Part shown: piece after piece, positions 19,013 to 28,961 of the stretch
Layout of the letters: each line of letters begins with the position of its first letter
Position numbering within the stretch: the stretch's first letter is position 1
From: Pseudescherichia sp039594205
GTDB taxonomy: Bacteria; Pseudomonadota; Gammaproteobacteria; Enterobacterales; Enterobacteriaceae
Length of the DNA stretch: 64,000 bases
Assembly (NCBI GenBank): GCA_039594205.1
Contig: JBCNNW010000006.1
Location: forward strand, 1-64,000
Direction of reading: 5' to 3'
Position numbers and translations under genes: made by a program
Notes under the pieces: generated by a model
The model's input: the letters and a program-made list of their open reading frames with translations, nothing else
What the model was told of the DNA's origin: nothing
Databases searched by the model: none

Positions 19013-20113
19013 ATGAAATTTACCGTTGAACGTGAACACCTGTTAAAACCGCTTCAGCAGGTCAGTGGCCCGCTGGGTGGTCGTCCTACGCTGCCGATCC
19101 TGGGCAACCTGCTGCTGCAGGTAGCTGACGGCGCGCTGTCCCTCACCGGCACCGATCTGGAGATGGAGATGGTCGCCCGCGTCGTGCTGGCCCAGCCGCA
19201 TGAACCTGGCGCAACCACCGTCCCGGCGCGCAAATTCTTCGATATTTGCCGCGGCCTGCCGGAAGGTGCAGAGATCGCCGTGCAGCTGGAGGGCGACCGG
19301 ATGCTGGTGCGCTCCGGGCGCAGCCGCTTCTCGCTGTCGACCTTGCCGGCAGCAGATTTCCCGAACCTCGACGACTGGCAGAGTGAAGTAGAGTTCACCC
19401 TGCCGCAGGCGACCATGAAGCGTCTGATCGAGGCGACCCAGTTCTCAATGGCCCATCAGGACGTGCGCTACTACCTGAACGGTATGCTGTTTGAGACCGA
19501 GGGCGAAGAGCTGCGTACCGTGGCGACCGACGGCCACCGTCTGGCGGTCTGCTCCATGCCGGTTGGGCAGTCGCTGCCGAACCATTCGGTGATCGTGCCG
19601 CGTAAAGGGGTCATTGAGCTGATGCGTATGCTCGACGGCGGTGAAACACCGCTGCGCGTGCAGATTGGCAGCAATAACATTCGCGCGCACGTGGGTGACT
19701 TTATCTTCACCTCTAAGCTGGTGGATGGTCGCTTCCCGGACTACCGCCGCGTGCTGCCGAAAAATCCGGATAAGCATCTCGACGCTGGCTGCGATATTCT
19801 CAAGCAGGCCTTTGCCCGCGCCGCTATCCTCTCTAACGAGAAGTTCCGCGGCGTGCGTCTCTACGTCAGCGAAAATCAGCTCAAGATCACCGCCAACAAC
19901 CCGGAGCAGGAAGAAGCCGAAGAGATCCTCGACGTCACCTACGCCGGGACAGAGATGGAGATCGGCTTTAACGTTAGCTACGTGCTGGATGTGCTCAATG
20001 CCCTGAAGTGCGAAAACGTGCGTATTCTGCTGACCGATTCCGTATCGAGCGTACAGATTGAAGATGCCGCCAGCCAAAGTGCGGCTTACGTTGTTATGCC
20101 AATGAGACTGTAA
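19013..20113 (+). CDS. dnaN: DNA polymerase III beta sliding clamp
   Basis: This ring-shaped processivity clamp tethers polymerase III and repair enzymes to DNA. Its 366 aa form three similar domains, from the N-terminus MKFTVEREHLLKPLQQ to the canonical C-terminus YVVMPMRL. The gene is embedded in the dnaA-dnaN-recF-gyrB operon, and its stop codon overlaps the recF start (TAATG). Confidence 0.98.
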   Translation: MKFTVEREHLLKPLQQVSGPLGGRPTLPILGNLLLQVADGALSLTGTDLEMEMVARVVLAQPHEPGATTVPARKFFDICRGLPEGAEIAVQLEGDRMLVRSGRSRFSLSTLPAADFPNLDDWQSEVEFTLPQATMKRLIEATQFSMAHQDVRYYLNGMLFETEGEELRTVATDGHRLAVCSMPVGQSLPNHSVIVPRKGVIELMRMLDGGETPLRVQIGSNNIRAHVGDFIFTSKLVDGRFPDYRRVLPKNPDKHLDAGCDILKQAFARAAILSNEKFRGVRLYVSENQLKITANNPEQEEAEEILDVTYAGTEMEIGFNVSYVLDVLNALKCENVRILLTDSVSSVQIEDAASQSAAYVVMPMRL

Positions 20114-21186
20114 TGTCGCTCACCCGCCTGTTGATCCGCGACTTTCGCAATATCGAAAGCGCGGATCTTGCTCTCTCCCCCGGCTTTAACTTCCTTGTTG
20201 GCGCTAACGGCAGCGGCAAGACCAGCGTACTGGAAGCGATCTATACGCTCGGCCACGGTCGGGCGTTTCGCAGTTTGCAGATTGGTCGCGTCATTCGCCA
20301 CGAGCAGGAGTCGTTTATCCTGCATGGTCGTTTACAGGGCGAGGAGCGGGAAACCGCCATCGGACTAACTAAAGATAAGCACGGAGACAGCAACGTCCGC
20401 ATCGACGGTACCGACGGCCACAAGGTGGCCGAGCTGGCGCTGCTGATGCCGATGCAGCTGATTACGCCCGAGGGGTTTACTTTACTCAACGGCGGCCCCA
20501 AATACAGAAGAGCCTTCCTCGACTGGGGATGCTTCCATAACCAAGCCGGGTTCTTTACCGCCTGGAGCAACCTGAAGCGGCTCCTGAAGCAGCGCAACGC
20601 CGCTCTGCGCCAGGTAACGCAATACGCCCAGCTTCGTGCATGGGACAAAGAGCTGATCCCGCTGGCGGAGCAAATCAGCCGCTGGCGAGCCGACTACAGC
20701 ACCGCCATCGCCCAGGACATGGCAGATACCTGCAAGCAGTTTTTGCCGGAGTTCTCCCTGAGCTTCTCTTTCCAGCGCGGCTGGGAAAAAGAGGCCGACT
20801 ACGGCGAGGTGCTGGCACGCAGCTTTGAGCGCGACAGGGCGCTGACCTATACCGCCCACGGCCCGCACAAGGCAGATTTCCGCATTCGTGCCGACGGCGC
20901 GCCGGTAGAGGATACCCTCTCCCGCGGGCAGCTTAAGCTGCTGATGTGCGCCCTGCGCCTGGCGCAGGGGGAGTTCCTGACCCGCGAGAGCGGGCGGCGC
21001 TGTTTGTACCTCATAGATGATTTTGCCTCAGAGCTTGATGACACGCGGCGCGCGCTGCTGGCCAGCCGTTTAAAAGCCACCCAGTCACAGGTCTTTGTCA
21101 GCGCGATTAGCGCTGAACACGTAATGGACATGTCGGACAAAAATTCGAAGATGTTCACCGTGGAAAAGGGTAAAATAGCAGACTAA
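20113..21186 (+). CDS. recF: Recombination mediator RecF
   Basis: RecF is an SMC-like ATPase that, with RecO and RecR, loads RecA at gaps. It has 357 aa, with Walker A GANGSGKTSVLEA near residue 30, signature LSRGQLKLLMCAL, and Walker B CLYLIDDFASELDD. One-base overlap with dnaN implies coupled translation. gyrB begins 28 bp after. Confidence 0.98.
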   Translation: MSLTRLLIRDFRNIESADLALSPGFNFLVGANGSGKTSVLEAIYTLGHGRAFRSLQIGRVIRHEQESFILHGRLQGEERETAIGLTKDKHGDSNVRIDGTDGHKVAELALLMPMQLITPEGFTLLNGGPKYRRAFLDWGCFHNQAGFFTAWSNLKRLLKQRNAALRQVTQYAQLRAWDKELIPLAEQISRWRADYSTAIAQDMADTCKQFLPEFSLSFSFQRGWEKEADYGEVLARSFERDRALTYTAHGPHKADFRIRADGAPVEDTLSRGQLKLLMCALRLAQGEFLTRESGRRCLYLIDDFASELDDTRRALLASRLKATQSQVFVSAISAEHVMDMSDKNSKMFTVEKGKIAD

Positions 21187-21214
21187 TCCAAGACAAATTG
21201 AGCGAGAAACGTTG

Positions 21215-23629
21215 ATGTCGAATTCTTATGACTCCTCCAGTATCAAAGTCCTGAAAGGGCTGGATGCGGTGCGTAAGCGCCCGGGTATGTATATCGGCGA
21301 CACGGATGACGGTACCGGCCTGCACCATATGGTATTTGAGGTGGTAGATAACGCTATCGACGAGGCGCTCGCGGGTCACTGTAAAGATATCGTCGTGACG
21401 ATCCACGCCGATAACTCCGTGTCGGTCTCGGATGATGGCCGTGGGATCCCTACCGGTATTCACCCGGAAGAGGGCGTCTCTGCCGCCGAAGTGATCATGA
21501 CCGTGCTGCACGCAGGCGGTAAATTCGATGACAACTCCTATAAAGTGTCCGGCGGCCTGCACGGCGTGGGCGTCTCTGTGGTTAACGCCCTGTCGCAAAA
21601 GCTCGAACTGATGATCCGCCGCGAAGGCAAAGTGCACCAGCAGACCTACGTGCACGGGGTGCCGCAGGCACCGCTGGCTGTGACCGGCGATACTGACGTC
21701 ACGGGTACCGTGGTGCGTTTCTGGCCCAGCCTGGAGACCTTTACCAACGTCACCGAATTTGAATACGATATTCTGGCCAAGCGCCTGCGCGAGCTGTCGT
21801 TCCTGAACTCCGGCGTTTCCATTCGCCTGATCGACAAACGTGACGGTAAAGAGGACCACTTCCATTACGAAGGCGGCATCAAGGCGTTTGTTGAGTACCT
21901 TAACAAGAACAAAACGCCTATTCACCCGAACGTGTTCTATTTCTCCACTGAAAAAGACGGTATCGGCGTTGAAGTTGCGCTGCAGTGGAACGATGGCTTC
22001 CAGGAAAATATCTACTGCTTTACCAACAACATTCCGCAGCGCGACGGCGGTACCCACCTGGCGGGCTTCCGTGCGGCAATGACCCGTACCCTGAATGCCT
22101 ACATGGACAAAGAGGGCTACAGCAAGAAGGCCAAGGTCAGCGCCACCGGTGATGACGCCCGTGAAGGTCTGATCGCCGTGGTGTCGGTAAAAGTGCCGGA
22201 TCCGAAGTTCTCCTCTCAGACCAAAGACAAGCTGGTCTCCTCTGAGGTGAAATCGGCGGTTGAACAGCAGATGAACGAGCTGCTGAGCGAATACCTGCTG
22301 GAAAACCCGTCCGACGCCAAAATCGTGGTTGGTAAAATTATCGATGCGGCCCGCGCCCGTGAAGCGGCACGTCGTGCCCGTGAGATGACCCGCCGTAAAG
22401 GCGCGCTGGATCTCGCAGGCCTGCCGGGCAAGCTGGCGGACTGTCAGGAGCGCGATCCGGCCCACTCTGAACTCTACCTGGTGGAAGGGGACTCGGCGGG
22501 CGGCTCGGCGAAGCAGGGCCGTAACCGTAAGAATCAGGCTATCCTGCCGCTGAAGGGTAAGATCCTTAACGTCGAGAAAGCCCGTTTTGACAAGATGCTG
22601 GCCTCGCAGGAAGTCGCGACGCTGATCACCGCCCTGGGCTGCGGCATTGGCCGTGACGAGTACAACCCGGACAAGCTGCGCTATCACAGCATCATCATCA
22701 TGACCGATGCGGACGTCGATGGCTCGCACATCCGTACACTGCTGCTGACCTTCTTCTATCGCCAGATGCCAGAGATCATTGAGCGTGGACATGTGTACAT
22801 CGCTCAGCCGCCGCTCTACAAGGTGAAAAAAGGCAAGCAGGAGCAGTACATCAAGGATGACGAAGCGATGGATCAGTATCAGATCTCTATCGCGCTGGAT
22901 GGTGCCACCCTGCACACTACCGAAGGCGCACCTGCGCTGGCCGGTGAAGCGCTGGAGAAAATGGTTTCTGAGTACAACGCCACGCAGAAAATGATTAACC
23001 GCATGGAGCGTCGTTTCCCACGCGCGCTGCTGAAAGAGCTTGTCTACCAGCCGACGCTGGAAGAGGCCGATCTCACAGACGAAGCGAAAGTAACCCGCTG
23101 GGTCTCTGCGCTGGTTACCACGTTGAACGAAAACGACGTGCACGGCAGCACCTGGAAGTATGACATCCGTGAAGACGCCGAGCTGAAACAGTTTGAGCCG
23201 ATTATCCGCGTTCGTACTCACGGTGTGGATACCGACTATCCGCTGGATCACGAGTTCATTATCGGGGGCGAGTATCGTCGTCTGTGCACGCTGGGTGAGA
23301 AGCTGCGCGGCCTGATCGAAGAGGATGCCTTCATCGAACGTGGCGAGCGTCGTCAGCCAATCTCCAGCTTCGAACAGGCGCTGGAGTGGCTGGTGAAAGA
23401 GTCGCGCCGTGGCCTGGCGATTCAGCGCTATAAAGGGCTGGGCGAGATGAATCCGGAGCAGCTGTGGGAAACCACGATGGATCCAGAGAGCCGCCGCATG
23501 TTGCGCGTGACCGTGAAGGATGCCATCGCTGCCGACCAGCTCTTCACTACGCTGATGGGCGATGCCGTTGAGCCGCGTCGTGCGTTTATCGAAGAGAACG
23601 CCCTGAAAGCGGCGAATATCGATATCTAA
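21215..23629 (+). CDS. gyrB: DNA gyrase subunit B
   Basis: GyrB is the ATPase subunit of gyrase, which introduces negative supercoils. The ATG at 21215 (MSNSYDSSSIKVLKG) is chosen over the adjacent TTG one codon upstream because it matches the family N-terminus; the result is 804 aa. The GHKL ATP site includes VDNAIDEALAGH and DDGRGIP. The TOPRIM domain has EGDSAGGSAKQGR and the DADVDGSH metal motif. The end NIDI is typical. A strong terminator follows. Confidence 0.98.
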   Translation: MSNSYDSSSIKVLKGLDAVRKRPGMYIGDTDDGTGLHHMVFEVVDNAIDEALAGHCKDIVVTIHADNSVSVSDDGRGIPTGIHPEEGVSAAEVIMTVLHAGGKFDDNSYKVSGGLHGVGVSVVNALSQKLELMIRREGKVHQQTYVHGVPQAPLAVTGDTDVTGTVVRFWPSLETFTNVTEFEYDILAKRLRELSFLNSGVSIRLIDKRDGKEDHFHYEGGIKAFVEYLNKNKTPIHPNVFYFSTEKDGIGVEVALQWNDGFQENIYCFTNNIPQRDGGTHLAGFRAAMTRTLNAYMDKEGYSKKAKVSATGDDAREGLIAVVSVKVPDPKFSSQTKDKLVSSEVKSAVEQQMNELLSEYLLENPSDAKIVVGKIIDAARAREAARRAREMTRRKGALDLAGLPGKLADCQERDPAHSELYLVEGDSAGGSAKQGRNRKNQAILPLKGKILNVEKARFDKMLASQEVATLITALGCGIGRDEYNPDKLRYHSIIIMTDADVDGSHIRTLLLTFFYRQMPEIIERGHVYIAQPPLYKVKKGKQEQYIKDDEAMDQYQISIALDGATLHTTEGAPALAGEALEKMVSEYNATQKMINRMERRFPRALLKELVYQPTLEEADLTDEAKVTRWVSALVTTLNENDVHGSTWKYDIREDAELKQFEPIIRVRTHGVDTDYPLDHEFIIGGEYRRLCTLGEKLRGLIEEDAFIERGERRQPISSFEQALEWLVKESRRGLAIQRYKGLGEMNPEQLWETTMDPESRRMLRVTVKDAIAADQLFTTLMGDAVEPRRAFIEENALKAANIDI

Positions 23630-23658
23630 TCGATACCAGGTTGTACCGTTTTGACAAG

Positions 23659-23687
23659 AACGCCTGACATTTGTTCAGGCGTTTTTT
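23659..23687 (+). terminator. Rho-independent terminator after gyrB
   Basis: AACGCCTGA (23659-23667) pairs perfectly with TCAGGCGTT (23675-23683), followed by a T-run to 23687. It closes the dnaA-gyrB operon. The convergent lyase gene ends 6 bp further on. Confidence 0.95.
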
Positions 23688-23692
23688 CTTTG

Positions 23693-25630
23693 TCAGTACA
23701 ACGACACGGGAGAGCGGTGCACAGCAATATCATTGACCGTAACGCTAAAGTACCCATTTTCAATTTTCATCTGGATATCATCGTTGCCGGAAAAATCAGT
23801 GACCGTAATATGAATGACCCGCGGATCTTTTGAACGCATTGTCAGATACGTCAGCTCTGACGTAGAAGGATTATTCGGCCCCTTTCCCTGGAAAAGAACG
23901 CTCTTGCTTGCTGAGAAACAGTAAATGGTGAACTTATCCGGCGACTGCCAGCTCAATTTTACAGGGGATCTAATATCTACGGCATCGGTAGCAACCGTAT
24001 GCGGAAAAAGCGTAGTGTTGTACTCTGCCTCTGGTGGTTTTGCATTAATCAGATAGCTAGTATTGATCTGCTGGGCGTGAGGGTTATCAATAGTAATGAT
24101 ATCAATCAGCACATCATCCTTAACCGTAATATTTCTACGGAAAACAACGTCTTTGTAAGCCCCGGAGTCCCACTCAATCCGCGTTTTACTGTCCGGGAGG
24201 AGAGGTGTGCTTTTCCATTCCACTTCGGTAATCAGTTGAACCACACCGTTTTCTTCCTGATATAACACCACATGGGGATTTGCCGGAGGCTGGTTTTTCC
24301 CGTTGATACAGAGCGTATTATGCGAAAACGAATTTTTATAGTAGCCGTAATGCAGGGGCGCGCCGTAGCCGGTGGTGCCCAGGTCTGGAAAAATCGCCCG
24401 GCCTTGATTAAAAACGGATAAACCCAGGCGATCGTAGTGGTCGTGCTCGCCGCCATAGGGGGTATGTTTAATACAAATGGCCCGCCCGGGTTTATTCCTG
24501 ATAATGGACAGGCCGCTTTCTGCCGTGTGCAAGGTTTTGTGCGGTGGCAGAAGGGACTTTGAGGGGAGTGCGTTACCATAAAATAAGGCATCGATACTGT
24601 CGCGGGGACGCTGGCTATAAATGTGGTTTAATACTTCCCCATATTCAGATATACCATAGTGCCACCAGGCAAATTCATAAATCCCGGCGTGCGTCAGCGT
24701 CTCCTGGCCGTTAACGCAATCGTTAATTTTTGGCAGCGTCATGTTCGGCATGAGCTGCGCCAGCGGTACATTCAGCATTTGTGGATAATATTCACTATTT
24801 AGCAAACTGTACTCTGAGCCGCAAGCCATTTTCTCATAGGCGAAAAAACCCTGCAGCGCATAGAAATGGTAATGCAGCGAACCTTCAAACCACAGGCCGT
24901 CCGGCAGTAAAGCATGTTCCAACTGATAGCGAAGCCCGTATCGGCTGTTAACGGCAAACTCGAGATAGGTTTTATCTGCCAGAACGGTACCGATGATCCC
25001 GATAGCGGCACTTATCCTAACTTCGTGGTTATGGATCTGCTGAGAGCGGTGCCGCATTAAAAAATTCGCGCCGGTACGTAAGAGGCGGTCCGCAATGTAC
25101 TGCTCCTCCTCTGCTGTCAGGCGGGTGCGAATGATGTCAAACCCCCTGGCGAAATCTGTGAGGCAGTTGGCCTCGCATAGCGTCTGCGCGTTCGCTTTCC
25201 CCGGCCCGTTATAGGGAATGCCGCCGTGTTCCTGATAATCCGGATAATAAGTTGCATAGCGCATCAGAATATCGTGGACCTTGCTGAGATAGTCTTCCTT
25301 GCCGGTCAGCAGCCAGAGCACCGCCAGCTCATAGCTCGCTTGTGCATTTAAACCGTTCAGCCAGCGCCACCAAGCCCCATCATAGGGTTCGCCAGAAAAG
25401 GTTGCGCCATCCACGGGGCAGCGATGCTTTTCCGGCGAGTAGCGATCCCATGTCAAACGCACACTATGGTCCGGACAAAAAAAGTAGTGATTCCACGTTG
25501 CGCATCCCGTTTCAGGAACCCGCACCGGGTGGTTGATAACATCGCTATTACCAGCAATTAGTGCGGCTATCACCTCTGTCGTAACACGTTCGCGCGCCTG
25601 TAATACCTGTGATTGTGTAAACTGCTTCAT
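23693..25630 (-). CDS. Heparinase II/III-like polysaccharide lyase, probably cytosolic
   Basis: This 645-aa lyase has the heparinase II/III layout: an N-terminal alpha/alpha toroid (to about residue 370) followed by an all-beta sandwich. Likely catalytic residues are His202 in IHNHEVRIS, a Tyr in HYHFYALQGF (254 or 257) and His396/398 in GGEHDHYDRLG. There is no signal peptide, so it should act in the cytoplasm as an exo-acting oligouronide lyase (compare PL15 and PL17 oligoalginate lyases, PL12/21 heparinases). It is the last gene of a four-gene operon, 10 bp after the periplasmic lyase. The substrate is not identified; lack of sulfatase or GH88/GH105 genes nearby argues against a glycosaminoglycan. 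Confidence 0.85.
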   Translation of the reverse strand: MKQFTQSQVLQARERVTTEVIAALIAGNSDVINHPVRVPETGCATWNHYFFCPDHSVRLTWDRYSPEKHRCPVDGATFSGEPYDGAWWRWLNGLNAQASYELAVLWLLTGKEDYLSKVHDILMRYATYYPDYQEHGGIPYNGPGKANAQTLCEANCLTDFARGFDIIRTRLTAEEEQYIADRLLRTGANFLMRHRSQQIHNHEVRISAAIGIIGTVLADKTYLEFAVNSRYGLRYQLEHALLPDGLWFEGSLHYHFYALQGFFAYEKMACGSEYSLLNSEYYPQMLNVPLAQLMPNMTLPKINDCVNGQETLTHAGIYEFAWWHYGISEYGEVLNHIYSQRPRDSIDALFYGNALPSKSLLPPHKTLHTAESGLSIIRNKPGRAICIKHTPYGGEHDHYDRLGLSVFNQGRAIFPDLGTTGYGAPLHYGYYKNSFSHNTLCINGKNQPPANPHVVLYQEENGVVQLITEVEWKSTPLLPDSKTRIEWDSGAYKDVVFRRNITVKDDVLIDIITIDNPHAQQINTSYLINAKPPEAEYNTTLFPHTVATDAVDIRSPVKLSWQSPDKFTIYCFSASKSVLFQGKGPNNPSTSELTYLTMRSKDPRVIHITVTDFSGNDDIQMKIENGYFSVTVNDIAVHRSPVSLY

Positions 25631-25640
25631 ATTCGCCTCG

Positions 25641-26864
25641 TTATTTCACCAGCACCGAACCGGGGATCAGGATATTGATGTTGTCAGGATTTTCTTTTGC
25701 CAGAATGGCGGCGTTTTTGCTGAACTCTGTATCCTGATACGCTCTTGCCGCCGCTAATAACGGCCCGGTTGCCTCTGAGGGCATAAAGCGAATATCTTCA
25801 TGCGGCCACGCCGTTTGCGGTTTTCCCGTCTGTTTGCTGACCCGCGCGAACGCTTTTTTCATCGAGCGGTTATCCAGGGCATAGTTCCAGACGTCACTCT
25901 TCACCTTCTCGCCATAGCGACCCATATGCGCATAGGCCGAAAGCGCAAAATTGGTGTAGTGGAAGGAGCGCGTGCGTTCGGTTTCTGAGACGATCTCCCC
26001 GGCGGCATTAACCTGAGAAATCAGATGGCGCAGCTTGAAAATTTTAACCTGTTTTAACGCCTGCGCCTTCTGCCCAGTAAACAGGGAATAAGCCGCCACC
26101 TGCGCGTCGTACCATGCGCCATGATTGTTATACCAGTTCGCCTCTTCAAAGCCGTTACGGCTGGTTAGCAGCCATTGCGTGTAGTCAACGTACCATTTTT
26201 TATAGCCCACTAGCGCCTGCGGCGGAATGTGGCCTGACTTTTCCAGTAACGCAATGCTGTCCGCCACATCAATCAATACACGGGTATCGATAATTCCAAT
26301 CCCGCGCCCGTCAACTTTTCCGGGGATGGCCTGGGCATAGTTTAAATTAGGGTCCATTTTGGTTCGGCTATCAAGAAACCATGACTGAAGCAGCTGCTGC
26401 GCCTTGGTGGCGTATTTATCCTCGTCGCTGTAAAACCAGGCCAGCGCCAGGGCGCGGACATCATCGGAAAACTGCACCATTCGCTTGCTGTCAGTCGCGT
26501 TGGTTTTTGCGGCTGGGTTTATCTGGCCATCTTTGCGGATATAGGGCATGCCGTCTTTGCCATCAGGATTTGGCCACCAGTAGGGACCAAAACTGTAGTA
26601 GTCATGCTTGTTGCCAGAGGCCGGAGCGAGCGTTTTGTCCGTGACGGCGTAAGCCGGATGACTGAGCGCGGCATTAGCCTCTTTAAGCAGCGCTTGCCAG
26701 GCTGGCGTATAGCGTGGGTCATGACGCTGAATGTGGGTTTTGATCGCCAGCATTTGCTCACAGTCGTAGGTCAGGCAGGCGTCCGGCTGCGCCGCGACAG
26801 CGATATTTTGTGTGCAAAGGCTCCCCCCGACAATAAATGCCAGGTACGCTATTTTACCTTTCAT
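25641..26864 (-). CDS. Secreted Alginate_lyase-domain polysaccharide lyase
   Basis: This 407-aa protein carries a Sec signal peptide (about residues 1-25, cleavage near AVAA). The body is an alpha/alpha toroid of the Alginate_lyase type, as in PL5 and PL38. Family features seen are HDYYSFGPYWWPNP at about 87-100, the catalytic-pair motif WYNNHGAWY at 244-252 (Asn247, His248), and the RTRSFHYTNFAL segment near 297-308 that should supply Arg and Tyr. It should cleave an incoming uronate polymer in the periplasm. PL5 enzymes act on alginate and PL38 enzymes on glucuronan, so either substrate is possible. Gaps to the neighbours are 10 and 14 bp. Confidence 0.87.
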   Translation of the reverse strand: MKGKIAYLAFIVGGSLCTQNIAVAAQPDACLTYDCEQMLAIKTHIQRHDPRYTPAWQALLKEANAALSHPAYAVTDKTLAPASGNKHDYYSFGPYWWPNPDGKDGMPYIRKDGQINPAAKTNATDSKRMVQFSDDVRALALAWFYSDEDKYATKAQQLLQSWFLDSRTKMDPNLNYAQAIPGKVDGRGIGIIDTRVLIDVADSIALLEKSGHIPPQALVGYKKWYVDYTQWLLTSRNGFEEANWYNNHGAWYDAQVAAYSLFTGQKAQALKQVKIFKLRHLISQVNAAGEIVSETERTRSFHYTNFALSAYAHMGRYGEKVKSDVWNYALDNRSMKKAFARVSKQTGKPQTAWPHEDIRFMPSEATGPLLAAARAYQDTEFSKNAAILAKENPDNINILIPGSVLVK

Positions 26865-26878
26865 TATATGTAGCCTTA

Positions 26879-27577
26879 TTAACTGAAATTAATAGTAAGC
26901 CCAACGCGGAAGCGGTTTTCTGTCAGGCCGGACTCACCGTTGTATTTGCCCTGTTGTTCCATATAGTCCCATTCAACGTAAGGCTGCCAGATTTTATTAA
27001 GCTTAGATCTGATGACCAGATCGTTTTCCCAGGCGCTCTGCTTACCGTTGTTATAGTGGAAGTCATTTACGTAATGATAAAAAACGGGATTATCCTGGAC
27101 GCTCCACTTCTGATTTTGCCAGCCAAAATAGAGGTCAACACGCGCTGCACTGCTTTTATCGTTATTGCCAGCCAGGTTGATTGAATCATACTGGTTCCAG
27201 TCATAGCGTAGGCGGATCCCCGAATAAAAAGCGTCTGTCATATTCCAGATAAACTTTGCGTAAGGGCGGATTTGTGCCCCGGCGCTACTCCAGTGATAAA
27301 CCATACCTGGCTGAATAACCAACGAAGGAGTCAGGCTATATTTATAGTTCCCTTCAATCTCGTTGTAATCCGTGGTGGTTTGATCAACATTATCGGTTCC
27401 TTGTTTATTATCGGTCTCCATACTCAGCCAGAAACCTGATTTAAAACTTTGGCTCATTTTAAAACGTGATTCATAGGTATGGCTGGCCTCTTTATAGCCG
27501 CCTCGCATATCAAAAGTCATGGCATTGCCAGCCAGCGGGCAGCAGCAAACTGCCAGCACGAGCGCTGTTTTTTTCAT
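26879..27577 (-). CDS. KdgM-family oligouronide outer-membrane porin
   Basis: This 232-aa protein has a signal peptide (MKKTALVLAVCCCPLAGNAM) and alternating amphipathic strands rich in Tyr/Trp/Asn, ending FRVGLTINFS. That pattern is typical of the 12-stranded KdgM/NanC family, which admits acidic oligosaccharides such as oligogalacturonates across the outer membrane. Here it probably imports oligouronides for the lyase next to it. It is second in the operon, 29 bp after the MFS transporter gene. Confidence 0.88.
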   Translation of the reverse strand: MKKTALVLAVCCCPLAGNAMTFDMRGGYKEASHTYESRFKMSQSFKSGFWLSMETDNKQGTDNVDQTTTDYNEIEGNYKYSLTPSLVIQPGMVYHWSSAGAQIRPYAKFIWNMTDAFYSGIRLRYDWNQYDSINLAGNNDKSSAARVDLYFGWQNQKWSVQDNPVFYHYVNDFHYNNGKQSAWENDLVIRSKLNKIWQPYVEWDYMEQQGKYNGESGLTENRFRVGLTINFS

Positions 27578-27606
27578 GAGTTCTTTCCTTGCCGAATAGG
27601 TAGAGG

Positions 27607-28863
27607 TTATGCCGTCGTCGGTTGTAGCGTCTTTTTAGGTGCTTTAATCAGGACCCACAGGAACAGCGCACCAATTAAATCAAAAACGCCAAGCCCAACA
27701 AAAAAAGCGTTATAGCCAATGACTGTCACCATGGCCCCGAGGAAAAGCCCAAACAGAAAGTTACCCATGCTGCCAGTAAAAGCGGCAAACCCCGTAGCGG
27801 TCCCCACTTCCTGTTTCGGAAACAGGTCGGAAGACATGCTGATGACCGTAATAGAGAGGCACTGGTGTGCAAAGCCGGCGATACAGAACAGCGCAAGCGC
27901 CACATATACATTGGTCACAAAGCCAACGCCCGCCATCGAAACCATTAATATTGCAGCGAATGTGAAGGTAATACGTTTTGCATTCAGTACGCAGAATCCG
28001 CGATTCACCAGCAGGCGAGAAATGTAGCCAGCAAAGATGCAGCCGAAGTCGGCGGTGAGAAAAGGCAGCCAGGCAAACATAGCGATATGCGCCATATCCA
28101 TATGACGAACGGTGACAAGGTACAGCGGCATCCAGTAGTGCAGCGTTCCCCAGGCGGGATCCGCCATAAAGCGAGGCAAAGAGATCGCCCATAAATTGCG
28201 GTTAGTAATTATGGAGCGCAGCGTGGCTTTTTCTTTCACAATTTCGATTTGGTCGGCCAGCACGGCGTCATGCTCAGATTTAATCAGCGCGGGGTGCTGC
28301 TCAGGGGAACGATAAAAGATATACCACATGAGTGCCCAAACGATCCCTATCGCACCGGTAATAACAAACGACATTTCCCAGTTGTAATGAATGACTGCCC
28401 ATACGACCAACGGCGGAGCCAGCATTGCACCAACGGATGTCCCCAGGCTATAAATACCACATGCTAATCCTCTCTCTTTTGCCGGAAACCATTCGGCGGT
28501 AACTTTCATTCCGGCAGGGTTAAAGGCAGCTTCCGTTAACCCTAAACCGCCACGCAGCCATGCCATTGGTAACCAGGTACTGCATAGCCCTGTCAGCATA
28601 TTGAAAATAGACCAAAGTGCTGCGAGAAGAGCAAAACTTAAGCGCAAACCGAATTTATCAATAATAAAACCGCATGCGATCCCACCTATCGCGTAAGTAA
28701 AGGGAAAAACAGAGACGATCCAGGAGTACTGCTCGCTTGATAACCCCAGCGTTCGCATCATCTCTGGTGCCGCTACGCCAAGGGTACTCCTTGCCAAATA
28801 GTTGGTAATAGTACCCAACATCACAAGAGTGATGACATACCATCGCAAGTTTTTAATTTTCAT
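27607..28863 (-). CDS. MFS transporter of the anion:cation symporter family, ExuT-like
   Basis: The transporter has 418 aa from the ATG at 28863 (MKIKNLRWYVITL); an in-frame upstream extension of 14 codons is possible but less typical. It has twelve membrane helices and ACS-family marks, namely the early GTITNYLARSTLGVAAPEM helix, DKFGLR in loop 2-3 and EWFPAKERGLACGIY after helix 4. ExuT and related carriers import hexuronates. In this operon it probably carries mono- or short oligo-uronides into the cytoplasm for the cytosolic lyase. It is the first gene of the operon, with CRP-like and KdgR-like sites just upstream. Confidence 0.85.
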   Translation of the reverse strand: MKIKNLRWYVITLVMLGTITNYLARSTLGVAAPEMMRTLGLSSEQYSWIVSVFPFTYAIGGIACGFIIDKFGLRLSFALLAALWSIFNMLTGLCSTWLPMAWLRGGLGLTEAAFNPAGMKVTAEWFPAKERGLACGIYSLGTSVGAMLAPPLVVWAVIHYNWEMSFVITGAIGIVWALMWYIFYRSPEQHPALIKSEHDAVLADQIEIVKEKATLRSIITNRNLWAISLPRFMADPAWGTLHYWMPLYLVTVRHMDMAHIAMFAWLPFLTADFGCIFAGYISRLLVNRGFCVLNAKRITFTFAAILMVSMAGVGFVTNVYVALALFCIAGFAHQCLSITVISMSSDLFPKQEVGTATGFAAFTGSMGNFLFGLFLGAMVTVIGYNAFFVGLGVFDLIGALFLWVLIKAPKKTLQPTTA

Positions 28864-28914
28864 CGTAGGTCTCATATACAGGGCTTGTGTTTTTAGGAAT
28901 TGCATGTCTTAAAA

Positions 28915-28933
28915 AACAAAACAATGTTTTATT
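28915..28933 (-). promoter_or_regulatory. KdgR-like operator before the polyuronate operon
   Basis: AACAAAACAATGTTTTATT fits the 19-bp KdgR consensus, as I recall it (AATRAAAYRNYRTTTYATT), at 18 of 19 positions, and is nearly palindromic. It lies about 50-70 bp upstream of the MFS start and would overlap the predicted transcription start. That is a classic repressor position, with release by 2-keto-3-deoxygluconate. The regulator gene is not in the window. Confidence 0.7.
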
Positions 28934-28961
28934 AATGAGACTTCAGTTTGGATTTAATTTC

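Noticed and set aside
21155..23251. Long open frame antisense to gyrB (and similar frames antisense to glmS, yidC, pstC and the porin gene)
   Set aside because: High-GC codon bias leaves the complementary strand open. The translations are His/Gln/Arg-rich with no family motifs and lie over well-supported genes.
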